From Hyphomicrobium_A sp964620915 (GTDB lineage: Bacteria > Pseudomonadota > Alphaproteobacteria > Rhizobiales > Hyphomicrobiaceae): a stretch of DNA of 23,091 nt. Of the stretch, positions 15,054-22,309 are shown in pieces. Location of the stretch: positions 1 through 23,091 of the forward strand of contig CAZUKP010000049.1 in assembly GCA_964620915.1 (NCBI GenBank). The letters are read 5' to 3'. Within the stretch, counting starts at the first letter, position 1, and the number at the start of each line of letters is the position of its first letter. A program made the translations under genes and the position numbers. The notes under the pieces were generated by a model. It was not told the origin of the DNA and did no database searches. It worked only from the letters and a program-made list of their open reading frames with translations.

Positions 15054-16949
15054 CTATTCGGTGTCGGCGCCGGTCGCGCGCTTGAGCTCTGTCTCATTGA
15101 TGCTGGTGCCGAGGCGCTCTTGCATGGCGACGACGTACTCAATCAAGCTGTCGTTTGTAAGCTCTTTCTTGAGATCGGACACAATTTGCTCGCGCTGCTC
15201 CTTTGTGAGCTCAGGTGCCGGCGTGATTTCCGTCACCTTAAAGACGATGCGCGATTTGCTGTCGGCGGTTGGAACCGAGGCCGCTTTGCCCTTCGGCAGA
15301 GCAAACGCCCGCTCAACGGCTTTCTTTGTAAGGCCGTGGGCCAGTGTTGTCCGGTTGAACGGAGGCGTCGTATTGACCTTAGGAGCACCGGCCTCAGTTG
15401 CTAGCTTAGACATGTCCTCGCCCTGGTCAGCACGTGCGACGAGCTTTTCGGCCAACTCGGAGACCAACCGATTGCGCTCGTTGTCGATTGTGAGGGTCTT
15501 AGCCGCCTCTTTGACCTCATTGAACGTTTTTTGTCTGGGCTCCGTGATGTCAAGGACGTCAACCCAGCCGTAGCCACCGCCGGACAGCTCAACGGCTTCA
15601 CTCTCAAGACCAACCTCACCGTTGAAGCCGGCATCCACTAACGTTCTGGCATCGGTAAGTACAATGGCCGGCTTACCGTCAGGCTCTTTGTTCAGGCGGT
15701 CGACGGAGGCGATCTCAAGATAATTGAGCTTCATAATGTCGGCGATCTCTTTGAGAGTTTTGCCTGCCGCGCGATTGTCCTCCATTTCGTCATGGCGTGA
15801 GCTGATGGCGTTCTCGGCTTTGGTTTTCGCCACCGTGTCCCGCACTTCGTCCTTGACGTCGTCGAGAGTCTGTTCGACGGCCGGGCGGATGTCGGTGACG
15901 CGCAAGAGGACCGTTGCAAAGCGCCCTTCGACGATATCCGAGACCGAATCCTTGTCGAGCCCGAAAGCAACATCAGCGATCTTGGGGTCGATGAGGTCCT
16001 CTTTGGTCACGAGACCGAGGTCGATATCGGCATCGCCGGCGCCAGCCTCCTTGGCGATCTCACCGAACGATTTGCCACCGTCGAGCGCAGCTTTGGCTGC
16101 TTGCGCCGCCGCCTTGTCCTTAAAGGCTATCTGCTGGAGGCGGCGCCTCTCAGGTGTATCGTATTTTTTCTTATTGTCCGCGTAGTAGTTGGCGATTTCC
16201 TCTTCGGAAACCTCCATCTCACCTTTGAGATCGTCCACCGTGAGCATGAGAATCGCGAGCTTGCGATACTCCGGCGCACGGAACCTATTCTGATTGTTCT
16301 CGTAGGTCTGCTTGATCTGCTCTTCGGTCGGGTCGGGCACGGTCACAGCCTTGGCGGCATCAATCGTAAACTCATCGACCCTTCGAGTTTCGTTCTTCCA
16401 CTCATGCATCACATCGATCATGGCATCAGGCACGGCGACGCCGTTGGCAATGGCGGTGGTCACTTGCTCGCGAAGCTCATCACGACGGCGCAGTGCCAAG
16501 AATCCACGTTCGTTCAGCCCCAGTCGCCCAAGCATGTTCTCGAAATTGATCCGCGAAAACTGTCCGTTGGGTCCCTGAAAATTCGGGTCGCGCATCATGG
16601 AGTCCGCGATTGCTTTGTCCGCCATCGCCAGATTGAGCTCAACAGCATGTTCCTCAATCGCGGCCCACGCCATGAGTTGCGAAAGAATGCGGTCGTCGAG
16701 GCCGGCTGCACGGGCCTCCTCCGCAGAGATCCGCCGCCCCGATTGCTGCGAGATCGTGTCCAGCTCATTTTGAAAAGCGCGCTGAAAGTCACTGACAGGG
16801 ATCTCGGTGGAACCGACTTTAGCCAGCGAGCCTCGTCCATAGCCAGTAAAGACGTCAGCCACGCCCCAGACGGCGAAGCTCAGCACCAAAACAGCCAGAA
16901 GAATTTTTGCAACCCAGCCGGTTGAGCCGCGTCGTAGGGTGTCGAGCAT
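15054..16949 (-). CDS. ppiD: SurA/PpiD-type peptidyl-prolyl isomerase, membrane-anchored
   Basis: The protein (about 631 residues) has the PpiD layout: a short cytoplasmic N-terminus (MLDTLRRGSTGWVAKI), one membrane helix at about 14-34, then a large periplasmic part. The helical SurA-N-like chaperone domain spans about 40-200 (VGSTEIPVSDFQRAFQNEL ... GQFSRINFENML). A parvulin-like segment spans about 240-360, with ADIDLGLVTKEDL and IVEGRFATVLLRVTDI, but lacks obvious isomerase active-site residues. A second chaperone-like region ends with ELTKEQREQIVSDLKKEL. It would help newly exported proteins fold as they leave the Sec channel. I chose the ATG at 16949; a TTG two codons upstream is possible. 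It is the first gene of a probable ppiD-trpE operon. Confidence 0.87.
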   Translation of the reverse strand: MLDTLRRGSTGWVAKILLAVLVLSFAVWGVADVFTGYGRGSLAKVGSTEIPVSDFQRAFQNELDTISQQSGRRISAEEARAAGLDDRILSQLMAWAAIEEHAVELNLAMADKAIADSMMRDPNFQGPNGQFSRINFENMLGRLGLNERGFLALRRRDELREQVTTAIANGVAVPDAMIDVMHEWKNETRRVDEFTIDAAKAVTVPDPTEEQIKQTYENNQNRFRAPEYRKLAILMLTVDDLKGEMEVSEEEIANYYADNKKKYDTPERRRLQQIAFKDKAAAQAAKAALDGGKSFGEIAKEAGAGDADIDLGLVTKEDLIDPKIADVAFGLDKDSVSDIVEGRFATVLLRVTDIRPAVEQTLDDVKDEVRDTVAKTKAENAISSRHDEMEDNRAAGKTLKEIADIMKLNYLEIASVDRLNKEPDGKPAIVLTDARTLVDAGFNGEVGLESEAVELSGGGYGWVDVLDITEPRQKTFNEVKEAAKTLTIDNERNRLVSELAEKLVARADQGEDMSKLATEAGAPKVNTTPPFNRTTLAHGLTKKAVERAFALPKGKAASVPTADSKSRIVFKVTEITPAPELTKEQREQIVSDLKKELTNDSLIEYVVAMQERLGTSINETELKRATGADTE

Positions 16950-17152
16950 GGACAATACGTTCCATCAGTTGGGCGGCGATGGTCGGGCCCGGACCGGGGC
17001 CGGTTCCTGCGCTCACCACATCAAAGAGGGTGAAAATCCTGCGGGTGACGCAGGCTGTCATCATGATATGAAGCGCAGCCGGCCAGTTATTGCAAGGGTG
17101 GGCCCGCTCCAGGGCTAGGCGCAATTGGATTAAGGTTTGGAGGGAAGGGCCC

Positions 17153-17926
17153 ATGACACAGGCGGCGGGATCTATTCGGCCCTTGGTGGCCGGAAATTGG
17201 AAGATGAATGGCCTTCGGGCGGGGCTCCCGGAGGCATTTCGCATCCGCGATGCCATCACCGAAGCCGGGCCAACCCTCATAGCCGACGTCATGATCTGCC
17301 CGCCGGCCACCCTTGTTTTGAGCCTTGCTGAGGCTGCGCAGGGCTCAAAGTTGCTTGTCGGCGCACAAGATTGCGACGTGGCGGCATTTGGAGCCTTCAC
17401 CGGTGACATTTCGGCCGAAATGTTGGCTGACGCCGGGTCTGTGGCGGTCATTGTTGGGCATTCGGAGCGGCGCGGTGGACACGGCGAGCTGGACACCACG
17501 GTTTGCAGAAAGGCAGAAGCCGCGCATCGGGCGGGGCTGACGGCCATTGTCTGTGTTGGCGAAACGGCCGGAGAGCGCCGGGCGGGGCTTGCAGTGCCCG
17601 TCGTGAAACGCCAACTTGCAGGCTCCGTTCCAGATGGTGCGGGCTCTGACAATACCGTTATTGCCTACGAACCAATTTGGGCGATCGGCACGGGATTGAT
17701 CCCAACGTTGGCGGATGTGGCCGAAATGCACGGTGCGATCCGTGAGGCCCTCGCGGTCCGTTTTGGTGGTGAGGGCGAGACCATGCGGCTGCTCTATGGA
17801 GGCTCCGTAAGGCCGGACAATGCACGGGAGCTTACCGGCGTCGAGAATGTCAATGGGGCGCTGGTCGGTGGGGCAAGCCTCAAGGCGAATGACTTTCTTG
17901 CAATAGTTGCGGCGTATAAGGGTTGA
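17153..17926 (+). CDS. tpiA: Triosephosphate isomerase
   Basis: This glycolytic enzyme interconverts dihydroxyacetone phosphate and glyceraldehyde 3-phosphate in the cytoplasm. All active-site motifs are present: GNWKMNG with Lys17, GHSERR with His103, and YEPIWAIGTG with the catalytic Glu173, followed by LYGGSVRPDN for the phosphate. The 257-residue length is normal. The ATG at 17153 follows the strong GGAGGGAAGGG site, so the in-frame extension to 17090 is not used. The gene diverges from ppiD across about 200 bases. Confidence 0.97.
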   Translation: MTQAAGSIRPLVAGNWKMNGLRAGLPEAFRIRDAITEAGPTLIADVMICPPATLVLSLAEAAQGSKLLVGAQDCDVAAFGAFTGDISAEMLADAGSVAVIVGHSERRGGHGELDTTVCRKAEAAHRAGLTAIVCVGETAGERRAGLAVPVVKRQLAGSVPDGAGSDNTVIAYEPIWAIGTGLIPTLADVAEMHGAIREALAVRFGGEGETMRLLYGGSVRPDNARELTGVENVNGALVGGASLKANDFLAIVAAYKG

Positions 17927-18019
17927 CGCGCCGCCGCGACGCTGAAATTCGCTAGAGTCATGATAAACTGCGAATTGGTGTATTTCGGGAAGCGGCGGCT
18001 GAAGGCGAGAAAATCTCGG

Positions 18020-18544
18020 ATGATGCAGGCGGCACGGAGCTGGTCGCAAATTGCCCTGTTACTAGCCCTCTTTGTGGCTGGTACCATGTTGGCTGAAGCC
18101 AACAATTTGGAAAAGGATGCCTGCGAAGGGCTGCAGGACGAGCTGGTGGTCGTTTTGCGGACAGGGGCTGCTGACGACATGCAACGCGGGCCGGCCTGGG
18201 CGAAAGAACACGCCAGTTATGTGGTCTTGAACAACATCAAGAGGCTAATTGAGATCGAGGGGCAGCTTCGGTTTCGGTGCAATATGGCGAACCCGCGCGT
18301 TGCCGCTATCAACCGTGCCCGAAGGCTCCTGCGTGATGCGCCACCGCCTCTGCCGGAAAGAAAGACGCCCAAGGTCGCAGCAAACTCGCAGGAGGATCCG
18401 GCCCTTGCTGGGATCTCCGCGGCCACTGCTGGCCAGGACGGAGTCGGGACGTCAGGGCAGGTTGGTGCAAAGCGAATTCGCACCTATGTGTCTCCCCAGA
18501 AGGCCAGCCCCTACGTTGTCTTGCCCTCTGGCGTGACAGAATAG
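18020..18544 (+). CDS. Small secreted protein of unknown function between tpiA and secG
   Basis: The protein (about 174 residues) begins MMQAARSWSQIALLLALFVAGTMLAEA, written here in part: a signal peptide ending in an AEA cleavage motif after about 27 residues. The mature part has DACEGLQDELVVVLRTGA, then RGPAWAKEHASYVVLNNIKRLIEIEGQLRFRC, with two cysteines (one near each end of the helical domain) that could form a disulfide. The second half is a Pro/Ala/Gly-rich low-complexity tail. I do not recognise a named family. The start is uncertain: an upstream ATG at 17960 adds a basic extension that would spoil the signal peptide, so I prefer 18020. It lies 93 bases after tpiA in the same direction. 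Confidence 0.65.
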   Translation: MMQAARSWSQIALLLALFVAGTMLAEANNLEKDACEGLQDELVVVLRTGAADDMQRGPAWAKEHASYVVLNNIKRLIEIEGQLRFRCNMANPRVAAINRARRLLRDAPPPLPERKTPKVAANSQEDPALAGISAATAGQDGVGTSGQVGAKRIRTYVSPQKASPYVVLPSGVTE

Positions 18545-18560
18545 TGGGACAGAATAGTGG
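18535..18560. repeat. Tandem 13-bp duplication over a stop codon
   Basis: Two exact copies of GACAGAATAGTGG sit at 18535-18547 and 18548-18560. The first copy contains the TAG stop of the small secreted protein gene. Slippage is the likely origin; no function is evident. Confidence 0.85.
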
Positions 18561-18656
18561 GAATGACAGGGCTCTCTGGCGCCGCACTAGCCACCCTCGG
18601 GCATCTGGTATAGAACGCGGCCCAAATACAACCGCACCACGTTGAATGGACGCCCC

Positions 18657-19058
18657 ATGGCTACCGCACTTCTCGTACTCCACCTCATGATTGCTACGGC
18701 TTTGGTGGCCGTTGTGCTGATGCAGCGCTCAGAAGGTGGTGCGCTGGGTATTGGCGGCGGCGGCGGAGGCGGTGGCGGCTTCTTGACGGGGCGTGGAACA
18801 GCCAACTTGCTGACACGTGCGACGGCAGCTCTTGCGGCGGCCTTTTTTGCAACCAGCATCCTCTTGACGCTTCTTGCCCAACAGACTGCGCCAACGCAGT
18901 CGATCTTTGAGTCTGGCCAGCCTGGCGCCGCGACCGCACCGGCGGCCAAGGACACCACCGGCACTGGCGAAGCACCGGCAGTGCCGTCGACCGGCGGCGG
19001 CATCCTCGACAAGCTGCAAGAGGGTCAAGGCGGCCCCGCCGTCCCGCAATCACGCTAG
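18657..19058 (+). CDS. secG: Preprotein translocase subunit SecG
   Basis: SecG is the small partner of SecY and SecE in the inner-membrane protein export channel. The two membrane helices are clear: residues about 3-22 (LLVLHLMIATALVAVVLMQ) and about 55-77 (ATAALAAAFFATSILLTLL). Between them is the diagnostic loop QRSEGGALGIGGG, here with an unusually long run of glycines, and FLTGRGTANLLTRAT. An Ala/Pro/Gly-rich tail follows, as in other alphaproteobacterial SecG proteins. The ATG at 18657 fits the family; a TTG at 18642 would add five residues. No strong ribosome binding site is visible for either. Confidence 0.92.
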   Translation: MATALLVLHLMIATALVAVVLMQRSEGGALGIGGGGGGGGGFLTGRGTANLLTRATAALAAAFFATSILLTLLAQQTAPTQSIFESGQPGAATAPAAKDTTGTGEAPAVPSTGGGILDKLQEGQGGPAVPQSR

Positions 19059-19098
19059 CTTGGGTGCTGCGGGCTATTTGGAAAGCTCATCGCAGAGC

Positions 19099-19127
19099 GG
19101 TGGCGCATGTGGGCATGCGTGCCACAC
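19099..19127 (+). terminator. Possible bulged hairpin after secG
   Basis: GTGGC-GCAT pairs with ATGC-(GT)-GCCAC around the GTGGGC loop, leaving a two-base bulge, and is followed by a short T-rich stretch (TTGGGTTTT). It sits between secG and pyrG. The imperfect stem and weak T-tract make termination only a possibility. Confidence 0.25.
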
Positions 19128-19222
19128 CGTTGGGTTTTCCTGAGCCAGTCTGAACAAGCTTCGGGGATGAGGCGATAAAGACGCTTCGAATCGCGAGGAT
19201 GTTCGTGTAAGCCTCAAAGCCC

Positions 19223-20851
19223 ATGCAACGGTACATCTTCATTACCGGCGGCGTGGTGTCCTCCCTCGGCAAAGGTCTTGCCTCCGCGGCCCTCGGTGCG
19301 CTTCTTCAGGCTCGTGGCTACTCGGTAAGGCTGCGCAAGCTCGACCCGTACCTCAACGTCGATCCCGGCACGATGAGCCCTTACCAGCATGGTGAGGTGT
19401 TTGTTACGGACGACGGCGCGGAAACCGATCTTGATCTGGGGCACTACGAGCGCTTCACGGGCGTGCCCGCGCGCAAGTCGGATAACATCACCACAGGACG
19501 CCTGTACCAAGACATCCTCGCCAACGAGCGTCGCGGGGCCTACCTCGGTGCGACCGTTCAGGTGATCCCCCACGTGACCGACGCCATCAAGGAATTTGTG
19601 ACGGCTGGCAACGAGGGTGTCGACTTCGTTCTTGTGGAGATTGGCGGCACAGTTGGTGATATTGAAGGTCTGCCTTATTTCGAGGCGATCCGCCAGCTTG
19701 GGAACGAGCTGCCCGCAGGTGCTTCAATCTTCATCCATTTGACGCTGGTGCCCTTCATTCCCTCTGCCGGGGAACTCAAAACCAAGCCGACGCAGCACTC
19801 CGTCAAAGAGCTGCGCTCAATTGGCATCCAGCCCAACCTTCTTCTGTGTCGTTGTGATCGGGAAATCCCACTAGGTGAGCGGCGCAAGATTGCATTGTTT
19901 TGCAACGTGCGACAGGAGGCAGTGATTCAGGCACGCGATGTCGCGTCTATCTATGACGTTCCGCTAGCCTATCATCGCGAAGGTCTCGATGAGCAAGTGC
20001 TCATCGCCTTCGGTCTGACGGGCGCGCCAAAGCCTGACCTGTCGCGCTGGGAGAACATTTCTCGTGCAGTTGCAACGCCCGAAGGTGAGGTGACGATCGC
20101 CATCGTGGGCAAGTACACCGGCCTCAAGGACGCCTACAAATCCCTAAACGAGGCCCTCGTGCATGGTGGTATCGCGAACCGGGTCAAGGTGAAACTCGAT
20201 TGGATTGAGAGCGAGGTTTTCGAGCGGGAAGACCCTGCGCCGTATCTGGAAGGCGTCAACGGCATCCTGGTGCCCGGCGGGTTTGGTGAGCGCGGCACAG
20301 AGGGCAAGCTGCTTGCTGCCAAGTTCGCACGCGAGCGTGCGGTTCCATATTTCGGAATCTGTTTTGGGATGCAGATGGCGTGCCTGGAGGCCGCCCGCAA
20401 TCTCATTGGCGTGGGTGATGCCAATTCCACTGAGTTTGGGCCCACGCCCGAGCCCGTGATTGGTCTCATGACGGAATGGATGCGCGGCAACGAGCTGGAG
20501 CAGCGTCGGCAGGATGGCGATCTGGGCGGCACCATGCGTTTGGGCGCCTATCCTGCAAGCCTCATTGAGGGCAGCCGAATAGCGGAGATCTATGGCACGG
20601 CGGAAATTTCAGAGCGCCATCGCCATCGCTATGAGGTCAACACTGCGTACCGTGAGCGGCTGGAGGCGGCGGGGCTAAGATTTGCAGGGCTGTCACCCGA
20701 TGGCCTGTTGCCCGAAACGGTGGAGTACCCTGACCATCCCTGGTTCATCGGGGTGCAGTATCATCCAGAACTTAAGAGCCGCCCGTTCGATCCTCATCCA
20801 CTGTTCCGCTCGTTCATCGCGGCAGCCGTCGAGCAAAGTCGTCTCGTTTAG
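19223..20851 (+). CDS. pyrG: CTP synthase
   Basis: This cytoplasmic enzyme converts UTP, glutamine and ATP to CTP. The N-terminal synthetase domain begins IFITGGVVSSLGKGLASA and continues KLDPYLNVDPGTMSPYQHGE, and the C-terminal glutaminase has FGICFGMQ with the nucleophile Cys380 and YHPE with His514 and Glu516. At 542 residues it is full length with no frame disturbance. The ATG at 19223 is fixed by family alignment, although the upstream sequence has no clear ribosome binding site. It also supports lipopolysaccharide synthesis here, since CTP is needed to activate the Kdo whose precursor KdsA makes downstream. Confidence 0.98.
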   Translation: MQRYIFITGGVVSSLGKGLASAALGALLQARGYSVRLRKLDPYLNVDPGTMSPYQHGEVFVTDDGAETDLDLGHYERFTGVPARKSDNITTGRLYQDILANERRGAYLGATVQVIPHVTDAIKEFVTAGNEGVDFVLVEIGGTVGDIEGLPYFEAIRQLGNELPAGASIFIHLTLVPFIPSAGELKTKPTQHSVKELRSIGIQPNLLLCRCDREIPLGERRKIALFCNVRQEAVIQARDVASIYDVPLAYHREGLDEQVLIAFGLTGAPKPDLSRWENISRAVATPEGEVTIAIVGKYTGLKDAYKSLNEALVHGGIANRVKVKLDWIESEVFEREDPAPYLEGVNGILVPGGFGERGTEGKLLAAKFARERAVPYFGICFGMQMACLEAARNLIGVGDANSTEFGPTPEPVIGLMTEWMRGNELEQRRQDGDLGGTMRLGAYPASLIEGSRIAEIYGTAEISERHRHRYEVNTAYRERLEAAGLRFAGLSPDGLLPETVEYPDHPWFIGVQYHPELKSRPFDPHPLFRSFIAAAVEQSRLV

Positions 20852-21181
20852 CGCGATCCGGCGCTATCCTCGACAAGCGTTTCGTTGTGCTATGCGATAG
20901 GAAACCAGCTTTCCGGTTTGCACTGCGGTCGGCAACTCGATTAATGCCCACGTCTTGCTTGAATTCTATGCAGATTGAGCGGCGCTTCTCCACTGATGGC
21001 ATGTTGTGCTGGCGGACGCTTGTTGGATTGTTTTCATCATATCAGACTCTTATGCGCAACCTGCCGTTCCTGGCACGTCTCTTGATTAGGGCGACGGTGT
21101 GAACCTGATGCCGAGTCTGACAAGGAAACAGCATTGGGGCCCGTAGTGGGCAAGGAATAAACGCAATAGGAGACGCTCCCC
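20852..21181. other. Regulatory region upstream of glnK-like gene
   Basis: This gap of 330 bases has no convincing gene. A 198-220-base ORF in either direction has no recognisable content. Its main content is a sigma-54 promoter candidate at 21070-21086, and TTGC...GCAA dyad symmetry at 20918-20935, about 140 bases upstream, lies where an NtrC enhancer site would be but fits the NtrC consensus poorly. The right end has an AGGAGACG ribosome binding site for the glnK-like gene. Confidence 0.5.
21070..21086 (+). promoter_or_regulatory. Sigma-54 (RpoN) promoter candidate for glnK
   Basis: CTGGCACG-TCTC-TTGAT matches the -24/-12 consensus (YTGGCACG-N4-TTGCW) except for one base in the -12 element (GA for GC), with exact spacing. 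It lies about 95 bases before the P-II gene, giving an untranslated leader of roughly 85 bases. P-II genes of the GlnK type are known to be expressed through RpoN and NtrC under nitrogen limitation, so the placement makes sense. Confidence 0.7.
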
Positions 21182-21520
21182 ATGAAACTCATTACTGCAA
21201 TCATAAAGCCATTCAAACTCGATGAAGTCCGTTCGGCCCTGACGGGCCTTGGCATCGACGGCATGACGGTCACTGAGGTCAAAGGCTACGGCCGCCAGAA
21301 GGGCCATACGGAAGTCTATCGCGGCGCAGAATACGCCGTGAACTTTCTGCCCAAGGTGAAGATCGAGGTCGCCGTGGGTGCCGACCGAACGGACGCCGTG
21401 ATCAAGGCGATCGAAAGTGCCGCGAAAACAGGTGCGATCGGCGATGGCAAAATCTTCGTGTCGCCCGTCGAGCAGGTTGTTCGCATTCGTACCGGGGAGA
21501 CCGCCGAGGCCGCGCTGTAA
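21182..21520 (+). CDS. glnK: Nitrogen regulatory P-II protein, GlnK-like
   Basis: This 112-residue trimeric signal protein senses 2-oxoglutarate, ATP/ADP and nitrogen status. The N-terminus MKLITAIIKPFKLDEVRSAL, the T-loop GRQKGHTEVYRGAEY with the uridylylation site Tyr51, and the C-terminal GDGKIFVSPVEQVVRIRTGE are all canonical. VTEVKGYG and AVNFLPKVKIEVAV are closer to rhizobial GlnK than to GlnB (which has TEAKGFG and VDFLPKVKVEV), so I call it GlnK-like; GlnB cannot be fully excluded. There is no amtB ammonium transporter downstream and no glnA, which are the usual partners of glnK and glnB. A sigma-54 site precedes it and a strong terminator follows 28 bases after its stop, so it is a single-gene unit. 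Confidence 0.9.
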   Translation: MKLITAIIKPFKLDEVRSALTGLGIDGMTVTEVKGYGRQKGHTEVYRGAEYAVNFLPKVKIEVAVGADRTDAVIKAIESAAKTGAIGDGKIFVSPVEQVVRIRTGETAEAAL

Positions 21521-21951
21521 TACCCTTATCGAAGGGATGAACGCTTGCCGCCGGGATCAAGGTGCTTCGGCTCTTGATCCCGGCGTTTTTCATGATGGCC
21601 GTCGTCACTTCGGCGGCGGGCGGCTGCACCGGACGATTCGGAGTGCCGACTTGGAAAGAAAGCTTGAAAAGCGAGGTGCTCATGGCGCTAGATGAACGTG
21701 AACACTGAAAAGTGTTGGATAGGTGCCTCACGCCCCACACCTTTCTCCCCTCGGGCTGCCACAAAAGTGAGGGCAACTCCGGTTTAGATGTCAGTCTTGC
21801 AGCGTCCGCGCCAACGAATCGGGCGATAATTACACACGAAGGACGTCGTCAAGCGGCATACAATCACAAGCGTCCTTCTAAGCGGCGCCGTGGGCAACGC
21901 AAAGCGTCTGCGGCACCGGCAAACTGAAGCACGCTCAGGGGAGTTACAACA
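21521..21951. other. Intergenic region after glnK-like gene
   Basis: This 431-base stretch starts with the strong terminator at 21549-21590. The rest holds no gene I can support: a 38-codon ORF (21592-21708) and a TTG-started 71-codon ORF (21712-21927) have no recognisable domain. A short hairpin (AACACT-GAAA-AGTGTT, 21701-21716) is present. Its right end carries the promoter and GGGGAG site for the next gene; I could not identify the promoter. Confidence 0.45.
21549..21590 (+). terminator. Strong intrinsic terminator of glnK-like gene
   Basis: A perfect 13-bp GC-rich stem (CGCCGGGATCAAG at 21549-21561 against CTTGATCCCGGCG at 21573-21585) with an 11-base loop is followed directly by TTTTT at 21586-21590. 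It starts 28 bases after the P-II stop and is the clearest Rho-independent terminator of the window. Confidence 0.93.
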
Positions 21952-22215
21952 ATGCCTATGGATCTCCAGGCCCTCATCATACTTCTGATTATCGGTGCGA
22001 TTGCGGGCTGGCTAGCAGGTGTAATCGTCACTGGGTACGGATTGGGGCTGATCGGAAATATCGTTGTTGGTATCGTCGGCGCCTATATCGGCAATTGGTT
22101 GTTACCTCAGTTGGGGCTGTGGGGGGATGGTATCCTCGGGTTGATCATTTCGGCCACGATTGGTGCTGTCATTTTGCTCGTAATCATCGGCCTGATAAGG
22201 CGTATCGCAAGTTAG
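21952..22215 (+). CDS. GlsB/YeaQ/YmgE (transglycosylase-associated) family membrane protein
   Basis: This 87-residue protein is almost all hydrophobic, with three membrane segments (about 6-25, 30-52 and 60-82) and the family's Gly-rich pattern: IGAIAGWLAG, YGLGLIGNIVVGIVGAYIGNWL, then GLIISATIGAVILL and a basic end (LIRRIAS). The GGGGAG motif nine bases or so before the ATG confirms the start. Members of this family are small inner-membrane proteins, often stress-induced, whose biochemical function is not established despite the name. It is a probable single-gene unit with a possible terminator after it. Confidence 0.87.
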   Translation: MPMDLQALIILLIIGAIAGWLAGVIVTGYGLGLIGNIVVGIVGAYIGNWLLPQLGLWGDGILGLIISATIGAVILLVIIGLIRRIAS

Positions 22216-22240
22216 TTTGCGGTCTCGGACAAGAGAAAGT

Positions 22241-22263
22241 GGCCGCGCCTGTTAAGCGCGGTC
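22241..22263 (+). terminator. Probable terminator after GlsB-family gene
   Basis: GGCCGCGC at 22241-22248 pairs with GCGCGGTC at 22256-22263 (one G-T pair) around a seven-base loop, 25 bases after the upstream stop. The following ATTTGCATTTT is only partly T-rich. Confidence 0.55.
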
Positions 22264-22309
22264 ATTTGCATTTTGCGGCTGATATACAGCTCCGTGCTAT
22301 AAAGCGCCC

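Noticed and set aside
16101..16925. 274-codon plus-strand ORF opposite ppiD
   Set aside because: Antisense to a gene with a clear membrane anchor and chaperone domains; His/Arg-rich shadow composition.
20918..20935. TTGC-N10-GCAA dyad considered as an NtrC enhancer
   Set aside because: The position is right but it matches the NtrC consensus poorly outside one half-site; kept only as a note in the region entry.
21592..21708. 38-codon ORF after the glnK terminator
   Set aside because: Its start overlaps the end of the terminator and it lacks a ribosome binding site or domain.
21712..21927. 71-codon basic ORF before the GlsB-family gene
   Set aside because: TTG start, no ribosome binding site, no recognisable domain; the Lys/Arg-rich end is suggestive but not enough.
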